NCBI GenBank assembly: GCA_024693285.1
Contig: JAILLE010000034.1
Coordinates: 1-64,000 of the forward strand
DNA: 64,000 nt
Reading direction: 5' to 3'
From: Bacteroidales bacterium
GTDB taxonomy: Bacteria; Bacteroidota; Bacteroidia; Bacteroidales; UBA932
Part shown: positions 24,913 to 34,660 of the stretch, piece after piece
Position numbering within the stretch: position 1 is the first letter of the stretch
Layout of the letters: each line of letters begins with the position of its first letter
Notes under the pieces: model-generated
What the model saw: the letters and a program-made list of their open reading frames with translations, nothing else
Told to the model about the DNA's origin: nothing
Databases searched by the model: none
Program-made: the position numbers and the translations under genes

Positions 24913-27621
24913 ATGAAAGAGTATTTGAAAAGAATATGGTTCCCGCTGCTTGTGGTGTGTGTGATCTCACTCCACGCCATCGGCATGAGTCCACGCGTCT
25001 CAAAAGGGGATCCCGGTTTCGGTTTCGTCTCCGCTGAGGGGCCGCAGAAGCCGGACACGATCAAGTACAGGAATATATTCATCAAACGGGGTGGCGGGAA
25101 AATAATCGACGAGTACGACACCTCAACCTTCCTTGAGTTGTCTGACACCACGCCACTGGTCACCGCCAGAGATTCCATTTTCCCGCCGGATTCCCTTAAA
25201 GACATAGATCCATTCCGGTACAAGTATTATGTCGCCATTATCGACTCCTTGGTACATAGCATAGTCAGTGACTCCCTGAAGAATGCCGGAGACTCTGTTG
25301 ACTGGCCGATACTGGACTCCCTTTACAACTTGGAATACACAGCCCGCAAGAAAGCCGAGTTCGACGCTTGGTTCGCCGGTTTGTCGAAAATGGAGAGGAA
25401 GAAATACGAAATCGAGCAGAAGGAGAGGATCAAGAGACGCATTGCCGACAGCCTGCAACATGTCAAAGACAGCTTGATCGAAAGAAGGGACAGCATAAGG
25501 GAGAACACTCCGAGAATTCTGGAGACCTTCGCCTTGCCCGACTCCATGCTCTACAAGAGGATTATCCAGTGGACCCACGAAAGGGAGTTCCACAAGATGG
25601 ATATCCAGCTCCCGGACACCTCGGCCGACTTCCGTTTCCATGACTACCCGTTCTTCCGGAAAGACCTGAACGCCACATGGTTAGGTGTATCAGGTTCCCC
25701 CGTACAGTATTACAATTATTTCCGCCGGAACAGCGAGAACGGAATGTCTTTCTATGAGCCATACGAGTCCTGGAGCTATTCGGCCAAGACCCTGCCCTTC
25801 TACAACACGAAGACCGCCTACACAGAGTTGTCTTACTTCGGAACCTTGTTCGCCAATTCGCAGAAATCCTCCGACAACCTCCATATCCTGACCAGCCAGA
25901 ACATATTCCCGGAGCTGAACTACACCTTCGAGTATAACCGATTCGGCGGCAACGGAATCATGGAGAACGAGACCACCGCCAACAAGACCCTGTCGGTTTC
26001 TATCAACTATACCGGCAAGAAATACCTGTTGCATGCGGGTTATATCAATAATAGAATCACTCGAAAAGAGAACGGCGGTACCACCGACAACAGCATGGTG
26101 AGGGACACGACCTTGGATGCCCGCGAGTACCCTGTCCACCTGACTAATGCCTCGAACAGTATCCATAAGAAGACATTTGTCTTAGACCAGCAGTACCGTA
26201 TTCCATTCACTTTCATCAACACGATGAGAGAGAAGAAACTGGACAAGGCATACAGGGAGAAGATCCTCGCCTCTGGAGATTCCACTTTGATCGTCTCTGT
26301 GGACAGCCTAGTGATTCTGGCGGCTCAGGAAAGGGCGGCCGCGGACACTCTTGACCCAGATGACATCACCACCGCCTTCATCGGGCATAGTTCCGAATAT
26401 ACCGTGTTCCGGAAGTGGTACGAGGACCAGATCGCTGCTACCGACAAGATCGGCAGGCAATTTTACAAGGACTATCTTTATAACCCGACCAACTCATACG
26501 ACTCGGTCAGAGTCTCCAAACTTGAGAACAGAATCTTTTTGCGGCTCCAGCCATGGGCGAACGACGCTATTGTTTCCAAGTTGAACGGAGGTATCGGTAA
26601 CAGGATAACCAACTGGTACGATTTCGATCCGACCTTCCTGAAGGGCAACACCAACACGGTCTGGAACTCCACATTCGTTTACGCCGGAGTAGAGGGTCAA
26701 CTGCGTGACTACATCCATTGGGACGCCACAGGAGACTATGTGTTCCTTGGCAGCGAGATGAATGACATGTCGTTGAAAGCCAATGCGTTGCTTACCCTTC
26801 ATCCGTTCAGGAGAGCCCGCACTAGTCCTGTACTGCTGAATCTCCATTTCGAGACCTCGCTAAAGGAGTCTGAGCACTATCACAATCATTTTTTCTCCAA
26901 CCATTACAGGTGGGACAATGATTTCGGAAAGACCTCCACGACCAAGGTACAGGCGAAGCTGGATATCCCCAGATGGAAGATCAGCGCCGAAGTCGGTTAC
27001 GCTCTTCTGGACGGTAATATCTATTATGACTCCCTTGCGGTAGTGAGGCAGAATACCGTGCCGATGAGCGTCTTGAGCGCCGCTCTTAACAAGAATTTCG
27101 CCTTCGGCCCGCTTCATTTAGACAACCGTGTGCTGTTCCAGGTGTCGTCCAATCAGGAAGTGGTGCCGGTACCTCAGCTAGCGTTCAATTCGAGAGTGTA
27201 CCTCCAGTTCAACATATCCCAAGGAACTCTTAAACTCCAGATGGGAGGAGACGCCTGGTACAACACCAAGTTCTATTCTCCAGGCTGGAACCCTGCTGTC
27301 GGTGTGTTCTACAACCAAAGGAAGGAACAGTACAATAACGGCCCAGTCATCGACGCTTTCATCAACGCCCAGTGGAAGAGGGCCTGCATTTTCGTTAAGG
27401 CGGAGAATGTAGGACAAGGCTGGCCGATGGAAAAGAATGACTACTTCAGCGCCCACAATTATATCAGGACCCAGAGGGCCCTCAAGCTTGGTGTCTACTG
27501 GCCGTTCTACCTGCAACCGTCACAGAATCAGAAAGTCAACGCCAGCTCCGGCCTGTCCTCCGGAGGAAGTTCTTCACGGGGAGGCGGTTCAAGGAGAGGT
27601 GGCGGATCTCGCCGTCGCTGA
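24913..27621 (+). CDS. Putative outer-membrane porin (PF14121-type)
   Basis: 902 residues. Hydrophobic N-terminal signal (WFPLLVVCVISLHAIG). A periplasmic, coiled-coil-rich region at about 95-200 (KMERKKYEIEQKERIKRRIA, then repeated DSL motifs). From about 225 to the end a large beta-barrel begins with the family-typical YPFFRKDLNATWLGVSGSPV and QYYNYFRR, and continues with LSYFGTLFANSQKS and HLDNRVLFQVSSN. A Gly/Ser/Arg-rich tail (about 883-902) follows the barrel, which is unusual for BAM substrates. The stop overlaps the next start (TGATG), so the two are cotranslated. Confidence 0.85.
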   Translation: MKEYLKRIWFPLLVVCVISLHAIGMSPRVSKGDPGFGFVSAEGPQKPDTIKYRNIFIKRGGGKIIDEYDTSTFLELSDTTPLVTARDSIFPPDSLKDIDPFRYKYYVAIIDSLVHSIVSDSLKNAGDSVDWPILDSLYNLEYTARKKAEFDAWFAGLSKMERKKYEIEQKERIKRRIADSLQHVKDSLIERRDSIRENTPRILETFALPDSMLYKRIIQWTHEREFHKMDIQLPDTSADFRFHDYPFFRKDLNATWLGVSGSPVQYYNYFRRNSENGMSFYEPYESWSYSAKTLPFYNTKTAYTELSYFGTLFANSQKSSDNLHILTSQNIFPELNYTFEYNRFGGNGIMENETTANKTLSVSINYTGKKYLLHAGYINNRITRKENGGTTDNSMVRDTTLDAREYPVHLTNASNSIHKKTFVLDQQYRIPFTFINTMREKKLDKAYREKILASGDSTLIVSVDSLVILAAQERAAADTLDPDDITTAFIGHSSEYTVFRKWYEDQIAATDKIGRQFYKDYLYNPTNSYDSVRVSKLENRIFLRLQPWANDAIVSKLNGGIGNRITNWYDFDPTFLKGNTNTVWNSTFVYAGVEGQLRDYIHWDATGDYVFLGSEMNDMSLKANALLTLHPFRRARTSPVLLNLHFETSLKESEHYHNHFFSNHYRWDNDFGKTSTTKVQAKLDIPRWKISAEVGYALLDGNIYYDSLAVVRQNTVPMSVLSAALNKNFAFGPLHLDNRVLFQVSSNQEVVPVPQLAFNSRVYLQFNISQGTLKLQMGGDAWYNTKFYSPGWNPAVGVFYNQRKEQYNNGPVIDAFINAQWKRACIFVKAENVGQGWPMEKNDYFSAHNYIRTQRALKLGVYWPFYLQPSQNQKVNASSGLSSGGSSSRGGGSRRGGGSRRR

Positions 27622-28610
27622 TGAGAGTGTATCCGCAAATTTTGGCCGTCCTGATGGCCCTCGTCCTGTTTCCAATCACCGGGAATAGGATTTCCCATTT
27701 GAAGGACAAGGATTCATTCAGAGATGGGTTGTTGAGGTGTGTCATCAGTCTTGATTCTGCCGACGACAATTTGGACCGGTTTGCCACAGGATTCAACTAT
27801 GAGATACTCAAGGCATTCGGAGAAAGTCACAGCGACTCGATCTCCGTGGAGCTCGGAAATGGGATCAGGAATTATATCGACTCTATTTCCCAGGGTAGCT
27901 TAGACATCTTGGTCATTCCTGCTTCTGAATATATGGATACGGCAGGTGTGGTATCCGTGGCAATGGGCGATTCCTCAATAGTATGGGTCCTTAGAGCCAA
28001 CAAACACCGGTCACGGGAACTCGTACGGTGGTTCGCCAAATTCCAAGGCACAGCGGAGTATTCCGAGATGAACCGCCGTTTTTCTTTGAAAGGTGGAATG
28101 ATAAGCCCGTACGACGATATATTCAAGGCACATGCGAAAACCATCGGATGGGATTGGCGTCTTCTTGCGGCTCTTGCATGGAGCGAGTCTAAGTTCCGGA
28201 TACAGGCGAGATCTCCGAAAGGGGCTCTTGGAATCATGCAAATGATGCCAGTGACCGCTGACCGGTTCGGCGTACGGGATCCTCTCGATCCCGAAGAGAA
28301 CATAGACGCCGGAACTCGCTATCTGGCTTTTCTCAAAGACATGCTATCAAGATACACCGAGGATACGGAGACTTTGACATGGCTCACCATAGCCGCCTAC
28401 AACAGCGGTGGAGGAAGAGCTTTACAGGACCTTGAGGGAAAGGAAAGAAGCTCCGCCACGGCAGCATATACTGAAGCTGTTATCAAACGGTATGTCTCAT
28501 ATGGAGGGAAAGCACCTTCTGGCTTACTGAGCCCTGACAGTCTGGGCGGGATCGACCCTGGAGATGAAGAGACAGGGGATCAAGAGGAGGAGCATGATGA
28601 CAATGAATGA
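27621..28610 (+). CDS. Membrane-associated lytic transglycosylase, MltF-like
   Basis: 329 residues. Signal or anchor at 1-25 (ILAVLMALVLFPITG). Residues about 35-160 look like the solute-binding-type domain of MltF, and 165-300 are an SLT domain: WDWRLLAALAWSESKFR with the catalytic Glu in ESKF, SPKGALGIMQMMP, and TIAAYNSGGG. It cleaves peptidoglycan to 1,6-anhydromuropeptides. The last 29 residues (acidic, EETGDQEEEHDDNE) overlap the end of the convergent permease gene by 87 bases and are probably an extension of no catalytic role. Confidence 0.9.
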   Translation: MRVYPQILAVLMALVLFPITGNRISHLKDKDSFRDGLLRCVISLDSADDNLDRFATGFNYEILKAFGESHSDSISVELGNGIRNYIDSISQGSLDILVIPASEYMDTAGVVSVAMGDSSIVWVLRANKHRSRELVRWFAKFQGTAEYSEMNRRFSLKGGMISPYDDIFKAHAKTIGWDWRLLAALAWSESKFRIQARSPKGALGIMQMMPVTADRFGVRDPLDPEENIDAGTRYLAFLKDMLSRYTEDTETLTWLTIAAYNSGGGRALQDLEGKERSSATAAYTEAVIKRYVSYGGKAPSGLLSPDSLGGIDPGDEETGDQEEEHDDNE

Positions 28611-29699
28611 CAGCACGTCCGCCACTAGGATCATAGGTATGTCCAAGTGAATCGGGACAAATGGAACGAAATAGTTCTCTGGATTGAGCCTGAGAATATG
28701 GGTCCATTTCTGGAGCCCACAAAGGAATATAGCCACCGCGTTGCCGATCAGCATTCCTTTAAGAACTATCACTGAAGCGACTTTCAGGAACACCTTCGCT
28801 ATCGATTTGTCGGTCATACCGAGAGACTTGAGGGTGCCTATAGTAGAGATATTCCGGAACAGCATTATCAGGAGGCCGGAAATCATGTTGAACCCCGCCA
28901 CAATAGTCATCAGCACCAGGATAAACAACACATTGAAATCGATCAGGTCCAGCCAGTCGAATATCTGGGGATACCGGCTCATCACAGAGGTGGCCACAAG
29001 ACGTCCGCTATCCTCGGGACCGTTTTCCATAGCTATCATCCCGATCTTGTCAGACGCTTCACGCATCCCGAAAGAGTTCCTCATAGCCGGCACAAGGGAT
29101 ATCTCAAGAGTTGAGACCTCATCCGACGCCCATCCCCCGAGCCGTTGGAGGTCGGCCATGTCGGCGAGGACAACCATGTTATCCGTACCGTCCATAATTC
29201 CGTCATATACCCCAGTCACATTGAAATTGCGGACCTTGACATTCTCACCTATAAAATAGGAGAGCATCTTGTCCCCGACATCAACCCCAATAAGATCCCG
29301 CAGTCTTGATGGGATCTGGACACCGAGCTTAACCGTGTCGGCATCACCAGGCTCCCTGGGCAATCCCTTGAACAATACTCCGTGAATATTATCCCCATTC
29401 TTGATGATTCCGGCTCTGTAGACAGCGGGGACGACCCGTTTAACCTCCGGAAGTGATTCTATATCAGCAATAAAATCAGCTTCCATGGACATCGGCGAGG
29501 AATCGTTGATATAGTTCATGTCCGCCGGGAGAAGCTGGACATCACCGGTGAGGTCGGAAATGCCGTCACGGATCTCCTCACGGAAACCGGAGGAGACCGA
29601 GACAGCTATAATCATAATCAGGAAGGAGACCGCGATGGACACCATCGCGATCTTCCCTCCGAAACGAAGGCGCCGGGCTATGAAACCGGTCGCTTCCAA
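28524..29699 (-). CDS. LolC/E-like (FtsX domain) ABC transporter permease
   Basis: 391 residues. N-terminal TM at about 18-40 (AMVSIAVSFLIMIIAVSVSSGF), a periplasmic domain (about 45-250), then three C-terminal TMs (LFILVLMTIVAGFNMISGLLIML, VIVLKGMLIGNAVAIFL, MILVADVLSFIVIMLLLLIP). The end reads SRVDPAQTVRAQ, the usual FtsX-family finish, confirming that this gene runs into the 3' end of the transglycosylase gene. It probably acts in lipoprotein release to the outer membrane, with an ATPase encoded elsewhere. It starts four bases after the M13 peptidase stop on the same strand reading order. Confidence 0.88.
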   Translation of the reverse strand: MEATGFIARRLRFGGKIAMVSIAVSFLIMIIAVSVSSGFREEIRDGISDLTGDVQLLPADMNYINDSSPMSMEADFIADIESLPEVKRVVPAVYRAGIIKNGDNIHGVLFKGLPREPGDADTVKLGVQIPSRLRDLIGVDVGDKMLSYFIGENVKVRNFNVTGVYDGIMDGTDNMVVLADMADLQRLGGWASDEVSTLEISLVPAMRNSFGMREASDKIGMIAMENGPEDSGRLVATSVMSRYPQIFDWLDLIDFNVLFILVLMTIVAGFNMISGLLIMLFRNISTIGTLKSLGMTDKSIAKVFLKVASVIVLKGMLIGNAVAIFLCGLQKWTHILRLNPENYFVPFVPIHLDIPMILVADVLSFIVIMLLLLIPCLFISRVDPAQTVRAQ

Positions 29700-29702
29700 A
29701 TT

Positions 29703-31733
29703 TTACCAGATATGGACCCTCTCGCTCTCAGGACGCCACATCGGGTCGCCTTCCTTGATTCCGAAAGCGTCGAAGAAGGACTGGAAGTTCTTCACTGATA
29801 CATTGACCCTGTTGACAGCCAATGAGTGGACATCCTGCCTTGTGCGGCGGGCCTTCTCCTGGTCGGTGATATTCTGGGCCCAGACAGCCGCATAGCCAAG
29901 ATAGAACCTCTGGTCCGGAGTGAATCCGTCAATCAGGCCAGGATCCTTGCCGGCGATGGCGTTATGCATAGCGGTGTAGGAGATGCTGAGTCCGCCATGG
30001 TCTCCGATATTCTCACCGAGGGAGAGCTCACCGTTAGCCATGAGGGCGGGCTGGCCGTCTTTGGCGGGCAGGACCTCAACAGCGCTGAACTGGTCCGCAA
30101 GAATCTTTGCCTTCGCCTTGAACTTGGCGTCATCATCAGCTGTCCACCATCCGGACATGTTACCTTTGCTGTCAAACAGACGACCCTGATCGTCGAAACC
30201 ATGGGACATCTCGTGACCGATCACGACACCGATGCCACCATAGTTGACCGCGTCGTCAGCATCCGGGTTGAAGAACGGAGGCTGGAGAATAGCGGCAGGG
30301 AAGCAGATTTCGTTAGTGCTGGGATTGTAATAAGCGTTGACAGTCTGCGGAGACATTCCCCACTCGGTCCTGTCGGTGGGTTTGCCAAGTTTCGAAAGAT
30401 TGTCAGCGACACTCCACTTCCTCGCGGCGAGCAGGTTCTCACAATAGCTCTTTTCAGGATCGATATCGAGAGTGGAATAGTCCTTCCACACATCCGGATA
30501 ACCGATCTTGACAATGAAATTATTGAGCTTCTCATGAGCCTTGGCCTTGGTCTCGTCACCCATCCAGTCCAGCTCGTCGATGTGCTGGTGGAAAGCTTCT
30601 TTGAGGTTGTCAACCAAGGTTATCATCTTCTCCTTGGATGAGGCAGGGAAATACCTGTCAACGTACATCTTACCGACCGCCTGGCCGAGGATGCCATTAG
30701 GAACCTGCATGGCCCTCTTCCAACGAGGCTTGGGCTCCTTGATGCCAGACATCTGGGTGCTGAAGAAGTCGAAGTAAGCGGCATAGAAGTCATCGCTCAA
30801 GGAACTTGAAGCTCCGCTGATGACCCTGGCGGCAAGATAGTCTTTCAATATGTCGAGATCCTCATTGGCGAAATAAACTCCGAACTTCTCAAAGAAGTCA
30901 GGCTCACCGACGATGACTTTGGGCTGGGCGGGAATCCCCCTAGCGGTCAGGTAGGCGTTCCAATCAAATCCAGGGAAGCTTTTCGCGAGAGTCTCAGAGC
31001 TATATACATTGTACTGTGCCTCGACATCTCTTTCCTTGATGCTGTCCCATGAGTTCTCGGCGAGGACATCCTCGACAGCCAAGGCGTTGGCCGCGGCTTT
31101 AGCGGGAGCCTCGATACCGGCGAGAGCGAAAACCTTCTCAAGGAAGGCCTTATAGCCTTGCTTCAAAGCCGCGTTCTCAGGTTTCAAGTAATAATCCCTG
31201 TCCCCGATTCCGAGTCCGCTTTGGCCGAAATAAAGGATCTGGCTGTCGCTGTCGACCATATCGGAACCGACATAAGCACCGAAGAAACCGCCCTGGCCAC
31301 AGTTGTGCATCTGGGCGACAAGATCGACAAGGCCAGCCTTGTCCTTGACAGCGTAAATCTGATCCAAATATGACTTGACCGGAGCCGCACCTTCCTGGTT
31401 AAGCCTTACGGAATCAAGACCTTGCTTGTAAAGATCAGAGATCTTCTGCTCCACGCTGCCCCTCTCGGCTTTCATGGAGGTCATTCCCTGGAACATCTCG
31501 TTAAGCCTTTCGACATTCAACTCGTTCAGCATGTCGAATGAGCCGAAACGGGCATATTCGGGCTTAAGAGGGTTCTTCTTCTGCCAACCGCCGGTGGCGT
31601 ACTGATAGAAATCAACCGCCGGGGAAACAGAGGTATCAAAGTTTGTCAAGTCAATAGCCGGCACCTTGGCCTGCTTGGGACCACATGCGGCGAACGCGAT
31701 TGTCGCTGCCATCATAAATATGAATTTTTTCAT
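29703..31733 (-). CDS. M13-family zinc metallopeptidase (PepO/neprilysin-like) lipoprotein
   Basis: 676 residues. Lipoprotein signal IAFAAC (Cys17). Peptidase M13 N-terminal domain from about 25 (VDFYQYATGGWQKKNPLKP), C-terminal catalytic domain with VNAYYNPSTNEICFPAAIL, the zinc motif HEMSHGFDDQG and the third ligand in ENIGDHGGLSISY. The end, ...ERVHIW, matches the family's C-terminal W. It degrades small peptides at the cell envelope. A TAACTTTG promoter element lies just upstream. Confidence 0.95.
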   Translation of the reverse strand: MKKFIFMMAATIAFAACGPKQAKVPAIDLTNFDTSVSPAVDFYQYATGGWQKKNPLKPEYARFGSFDMLNELNVERLNEMFQGMTSMKAERGSVEQKISDLYKQGLDSVRLNQEGAAPVKSYLDQIYAVKDKAGLVDLVAQMHNCGQGGFFGAYVGSDMVDSDSQILYFGQSGLGIGDRDYYLKPENAALKQGYKAFLEKVFALAGIEAPAKAAANALAVEDVLAENSWDSIKERDVEAQYNVYSSETLAKSFPGFDWNAYLTARGIPAQPKVIVGEPDFFEKFGVYFANEDLDILKDYLAARVISGASSSLSDDFYAAYFDFFSTQMSGIKEPKPRWKRAMQVPNGILGQAVGKMYVDRYFPASSKEKMITLVDNLKEAFHQHIDELDWMGDETKAKAHEKLNNFIVKIGYPDVWKDYSTLDIDPEKSYCENLLAARKWSVADNLSKLGKPTDRTEWGMSPQTVNAYYNPSTNEICFPAAILQPPFFNPDADDAVNYGGIGVVIGHEMSHGFDDQGRLFDSKGNMSGWWTADDDAKFKAKAKILADQFSAVEVLPAKDGQPALMANGELSLGENIGDHGGLSISYTAMHNAIAGKDPGLIDGFTPDQRFYLGYAAVWAQNITDQEKARRTRQDVHSLAVNRVNVSVKNFQSFFDAFGIKEGDPMWRPESERVHIW

Positions 31734-31768
31734 CTGATGAAATAATTAATATTCAAAACACCGAACTA

Positions 31769-31776
31769 CAAAGTTA
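31769..31776 (-). promoter_or_regulatory. -7 element for the M13 peptidase gene
   Basis: TAACTTTG on the minus strand, about 35 bases before the ATG. A TTTG at -33 is not present, so this is a partial match. Confidence 0.5.
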
Positions 31777-31815
31777 TCAATTATTTCGCGATATTTGCAC
31801 CTCAAAATCGAATAC

Positions 31816-32811
31816 ATGTCGAGAATAATCGAATTCATAAAGGACTGGATGCTTCCCATCGCTATTGTCGCAGGGATAACAATCTGTCTGGTTCTGCACC
31901 TCATACATCCTCTCGCGGAATCCGCTGAGCCCGCATTCTCGAAATTCGCCAAGGATGTCCAACCTATCATGGTGGCCATTATGCTGTTCCTGCAGTTCAA
32001 TAAGGTATCTCCAAAGGATCTTCGGTTCAGGAAATGGCATTTTCTAGTCCTGGTCTTACAGATGGGCGCTTTTGTCGCCCTCTCCCTCTTGGCCATGGCT
32101 CTGCCTGCCGGAGAGATCCGGATCCTCGTGGAATGCGCGATGCTTTGCTTCATCTGCCCTACAGCCGCGGCTGCCGGAGTAATTACCGACAAACTTGGCG
32201 GAAGCCTCTCTGATACCGTCACTTACGTAGTTATTATCAATATCATGGCCGCACTGGTCATCCCACTGATAATCCCTATGGTCCATCCGGTTGAGGGGGT
32301 ATCTTTCCTAACCAGATTCGCGTCGATTTGCGCCAAGGTCTTCCCTTTGCTGGTATTTCCCTTGTTGTTGGCCTGGTTAGTACGCTACACCATGAAGAAG
32401 CTTCATGAGAAACTTGTCGGAATCGCCGGCTGGGCTTTCTATATCTGGGGATTCACCCTTTGCTTGTCCATATACCTGGCTACCAAGGCCCTGTTAGGCA
32501 GCGGGATCTCCATATGGGCCGCCATCATGATCTGTGTCGTTTCTCTCCTCTGCACCGTGATCCAGTTTGTTCTGGGCAGGAGAGTAGGCAGACGGACTTG
32601 CGTTGACGAAAGTGAGGCCATCAAGAGATCTGACTCTATAACAGCAGGCCAGGCGTTCGGCCAAAAGAACAACGGCTTCCTGATTTGGCTGGGGTACACA
32701 TGGATGACTCCGGTCACATCGGTAGCGGGAGGTCTCTACAGCATCTGGCAGAACCTTGTCAACTCCTGGGAACTCTACGAGCAACGGCACCATAATGAGA
32801 AAGTCTCGTAA
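31816..32811 (+). CDS. BASS-type (bile acid:sodium symporter-like) transporter
   Basis: 331 residues from the ATG at 31816. About nine to ten membrane helices: WMLPIAIVAGITICLVLHL, VQPIMVAIMLFLQFNKV (typical of the fold), FLVLVLQMGAFVALSLLAMAL, then CPTAAAAGVITDKLGGSLSDTV. This suggests a ten-helix secondary transporter. The substrate is unknown: the fold covers bile acids, keto acids and other organic anions. The 3' end overlaps by 17 bases the SUMF1/BNR gene, so the pair forms an operon and may share a substrate. Confidence 0.75.
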   Translation: MSRIIEFIKDWMLPIAIVAGITICLVLHLIHPLAESAEPAFSKFAKDVQPIMVAIMLFLQFNKVSPKDLRFRKWHFLVLVLQMGAFVALSLLAMALPAGEIRILVECAMLCFICPTAAAAGVITDKLGGSLSDTVTYVVIINIMAALVIPLIIPMVHPVEGVSFLTRFASICAKVFPLLVFPLLLAWLVRYTMKKLHEKLVGIAGWAFYIWGFTLCLSIYLATKALLGSGISIWAAIMICVVSLLCTVIQFVLGRRVGRRTCVDESEAIKRSDSITAGQAFGQKNNGFLIWLGYTWMTPVTSVAGGLYSIWQNLVNSWELYEQRHHNEKVS

Positions 32812-34660
32812 TACGGCCATATTCATAACGTTAGTTGCTATCTTTTTAGCGAACTCGCTGCAAGCGCAGGAGATGCCTAAGATGGTCACCATCCCACCTG
32901 GCACCTTCATGATGGGCAGCGATCGGGGTGGCCACGACGCTGATGAGTCTCCGGTCCACGAGGTGACAATATCCAGAGTGTTCAGGATGAGCGAGACGGA
33001 AATCACCAACCTCCAATATGAACAGTTCAGTCCCGAGCATAAGGCCATGAGGGGTAAAAGCGGGTTCTCCTCTGGAGATGATGAGGCCGTGATATTCGTG
33101 TCGTACGATGATGCCCTGGCATATTGCGCTTGGCTTTCCGGGAAAACCGGAAGGAATTACAGGCTCCCGAGCGAGGCCGAGTGGGAATATGCATGCAGGG
33201 CAGGGACCACAACCCGGTTTTACACCGGGGAGAATCTTCCTGAAGACATGCTCAAGAACCAAAAGACTGAGAGAGAGCTGGTTCCGGTCTCCCTTGGGAC
33301 AATTTACGGGCAGCCGAATCCATTCGGTCTGTATGGGATGCACGGGAATGTCGAGGAGTGGTGTTTGGACTGGTACGGGGAGTATCCCGAAAAGCCTGTG
33401 AAAGACCCCGGAGGACCTTCCAATGGCCTTTACAAGGTGACCAGAGGCGGGAGCCATAACACTCCTGTCGAGTTCCTCCGCAGCACCTCCCGCTCCGCGG
33501 CGATGCCGGGAGACAAACATAACCAGATCGGTTTCAGGGTAGTCGAGGCGGACTACGTTCCCAAGACCTATAAGATTAAAGATATCAAGCCTTTGAACAG
33601 CCTCAAAATAAAACGGGGAAAAGCCGGATGGGGAAATCCATCCGACAAGCCTCTATGGCTGGACCCGATTCCCTTTGTCATTCCACCAACCGACGGCACT
33701 CCTTTCTACAGTCATAATCACCAACCAGCTATCACATGGTGCGAGAATGGAGACCTGCTGGCGATCTGGTTCTCAACCGACGCTGAGAGCGGAAGGGAAA
33801 TGGTTGTCCTCGGATCCAGATTCCGAGAAGGGGCAAAAGAATGGGATCCGGCCTCGATGTTTTTCAAGGTTCCTGACAGGAATATGACCGGTAGTTCCCT
33901 ACTGACTCTCAAAGATGGGACTATTCTCCATGTGAATGGGGTCGGGGACTCCGGAGACTGGAAGAGGCTCGCGATGGTCGTGAGATCCAGCCTTGACAAT
34001 GGCAAGACCTGGTCAAACCCCGTCCTTGCGGAGGCGGAACATGCTGTGAGACATCAGGTTATCGCTGGTACGATAATCTGTTCTGACGGCACGATCATCC
34101 AGTGCTGCGATGCCGGTCCAGGAGGTGATGACGGGACGTCTATTCACTTGAGCCGGGACAACGGGGCTTCTTGGGAAGACACTGGGGCGACAATTCCAGG
34201 AATCCATGCCGGAATAGTTGAGCTTAAAGATGGACGCCTGATGGCTTTCGGCCGGGGCAATTCGATCGATGGGAAGATGCCTGTCAGTTATTCTAATGAT
34301 AAAGGATACACATGGACAAGCCGAGCCAGCGGTTTTCCCCCTATCGGAAGCGGTCAGAGGCTGGTGCTGAAAAGACTCCTTGAAGGTCCGATCATGTTGG
34401 CCACCTTCACGGATAAGGGCATGACTATATTCTTGTCTTACGATGAGGGCGAGACTTGGTCTGATGGGAAACTTCTGACCGACGGCTCGGGTAAAACCAT
34501 CGCTGGAGGCGCATGGACCGGAGATTTCACCATGGATGCGGCACACGCCGAACCCAAAGGCTATTTCGCATGCACCCAGACTCCAGACGGAATCATCCAC
34601 CTCATCTCCAGCCGCCTCCACTACCGCTTCAACCTTCCCTGGCTGCTTTCATCCCGTTAA
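32795..34660 (+). CDS. Secreted fusion of SUMF1-like domain and BNR/sialidase-like domain
   Basis: 621 residues from the ATG at 32795. Signal peptide (TAIFITLVAIFLANSLQAQ). Residues about 28-255 form a SUMF1/FGE-like domain: MVTIPPGTFMMGSD, LPSEAEWEYACRAGT, GLYGMHGNVEEWCLDWYG, VTRGGSHNTP and IGFRVV. The catalytic cysteines of true formylglycine-generating enzymes are lacking (the C..YC region reads TPVEFLRSTSR), so it should be a binding module. From about 300 a six-bladed BNR fold has four Asp-boxes: SSLDNGKTW, LSRDNGASW, YSNDKGYTW, LSYDEGETW. The C-terminal half may be a sialidase or other exo-glycosidase/lyase. The stop overlaps the stop of the convergent TPR gene. Confidence 0.88.
   Translation: MRKSRNTAIFITLVAIFLANSLQAQEMPKMVTIPPGTFMMGSDRGGHDADESPVHEVTISRVFRMSETEITNLQYEQFSPEHKAMRGKSGFSSGDDEAVIFVSYDDALAYCAWLSGKTGRNYRLPSEAEWEYACRAGTTTRFYTGENLPEDMLKNQKTERELVPVSLGTIYGQPNPFGLYGMHGNVEEWCLDWYGEYPEKPVKDPGGPSNGLYKVTRGGSHNTPVEFLRSTSRSAAMPGDKHNQIGFRVVEADYVPKTYKIKDIKPLNSLKIKRGKAGWGNPSDKPLWLDPIPFVIPPTDGTPFYSHNHQPAITWCENGDLLAIWFSTDAESGREMVVLGSRFREGAKEWDPASMFFKVPDRNMTGSSLLTLKDGTILHVNGVGDSGDWKRLAMVVRSSLDNGKTWSNPVLAEAEHAVRHQVIAGTIICSDGTIIQCCDAGPGGDDGTSIHLSRDNGASWEDTGATIPGIHAGIVELKDGRLMAFGRGNSIDGKMPVSYSNDKGYTWTSRASGFPPIGSGQRLVLKRLLEGPIMLATFTDKGMTIFLSYDEGETWSDGKLLTDGSGKTIAGGAWTGDFTMDAAHAEPKGYFACTQTPDGIIHLISSRLHYRFNLPWLLSSR

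Noticed and set aside
32880..33540. SUMF1 domain as an active formylglycine-generating enzyme
   Set aside because: The paired cysteines before the RxxxR and GFR segments are absent, and the protein is secreted and fused to a BNR domain.
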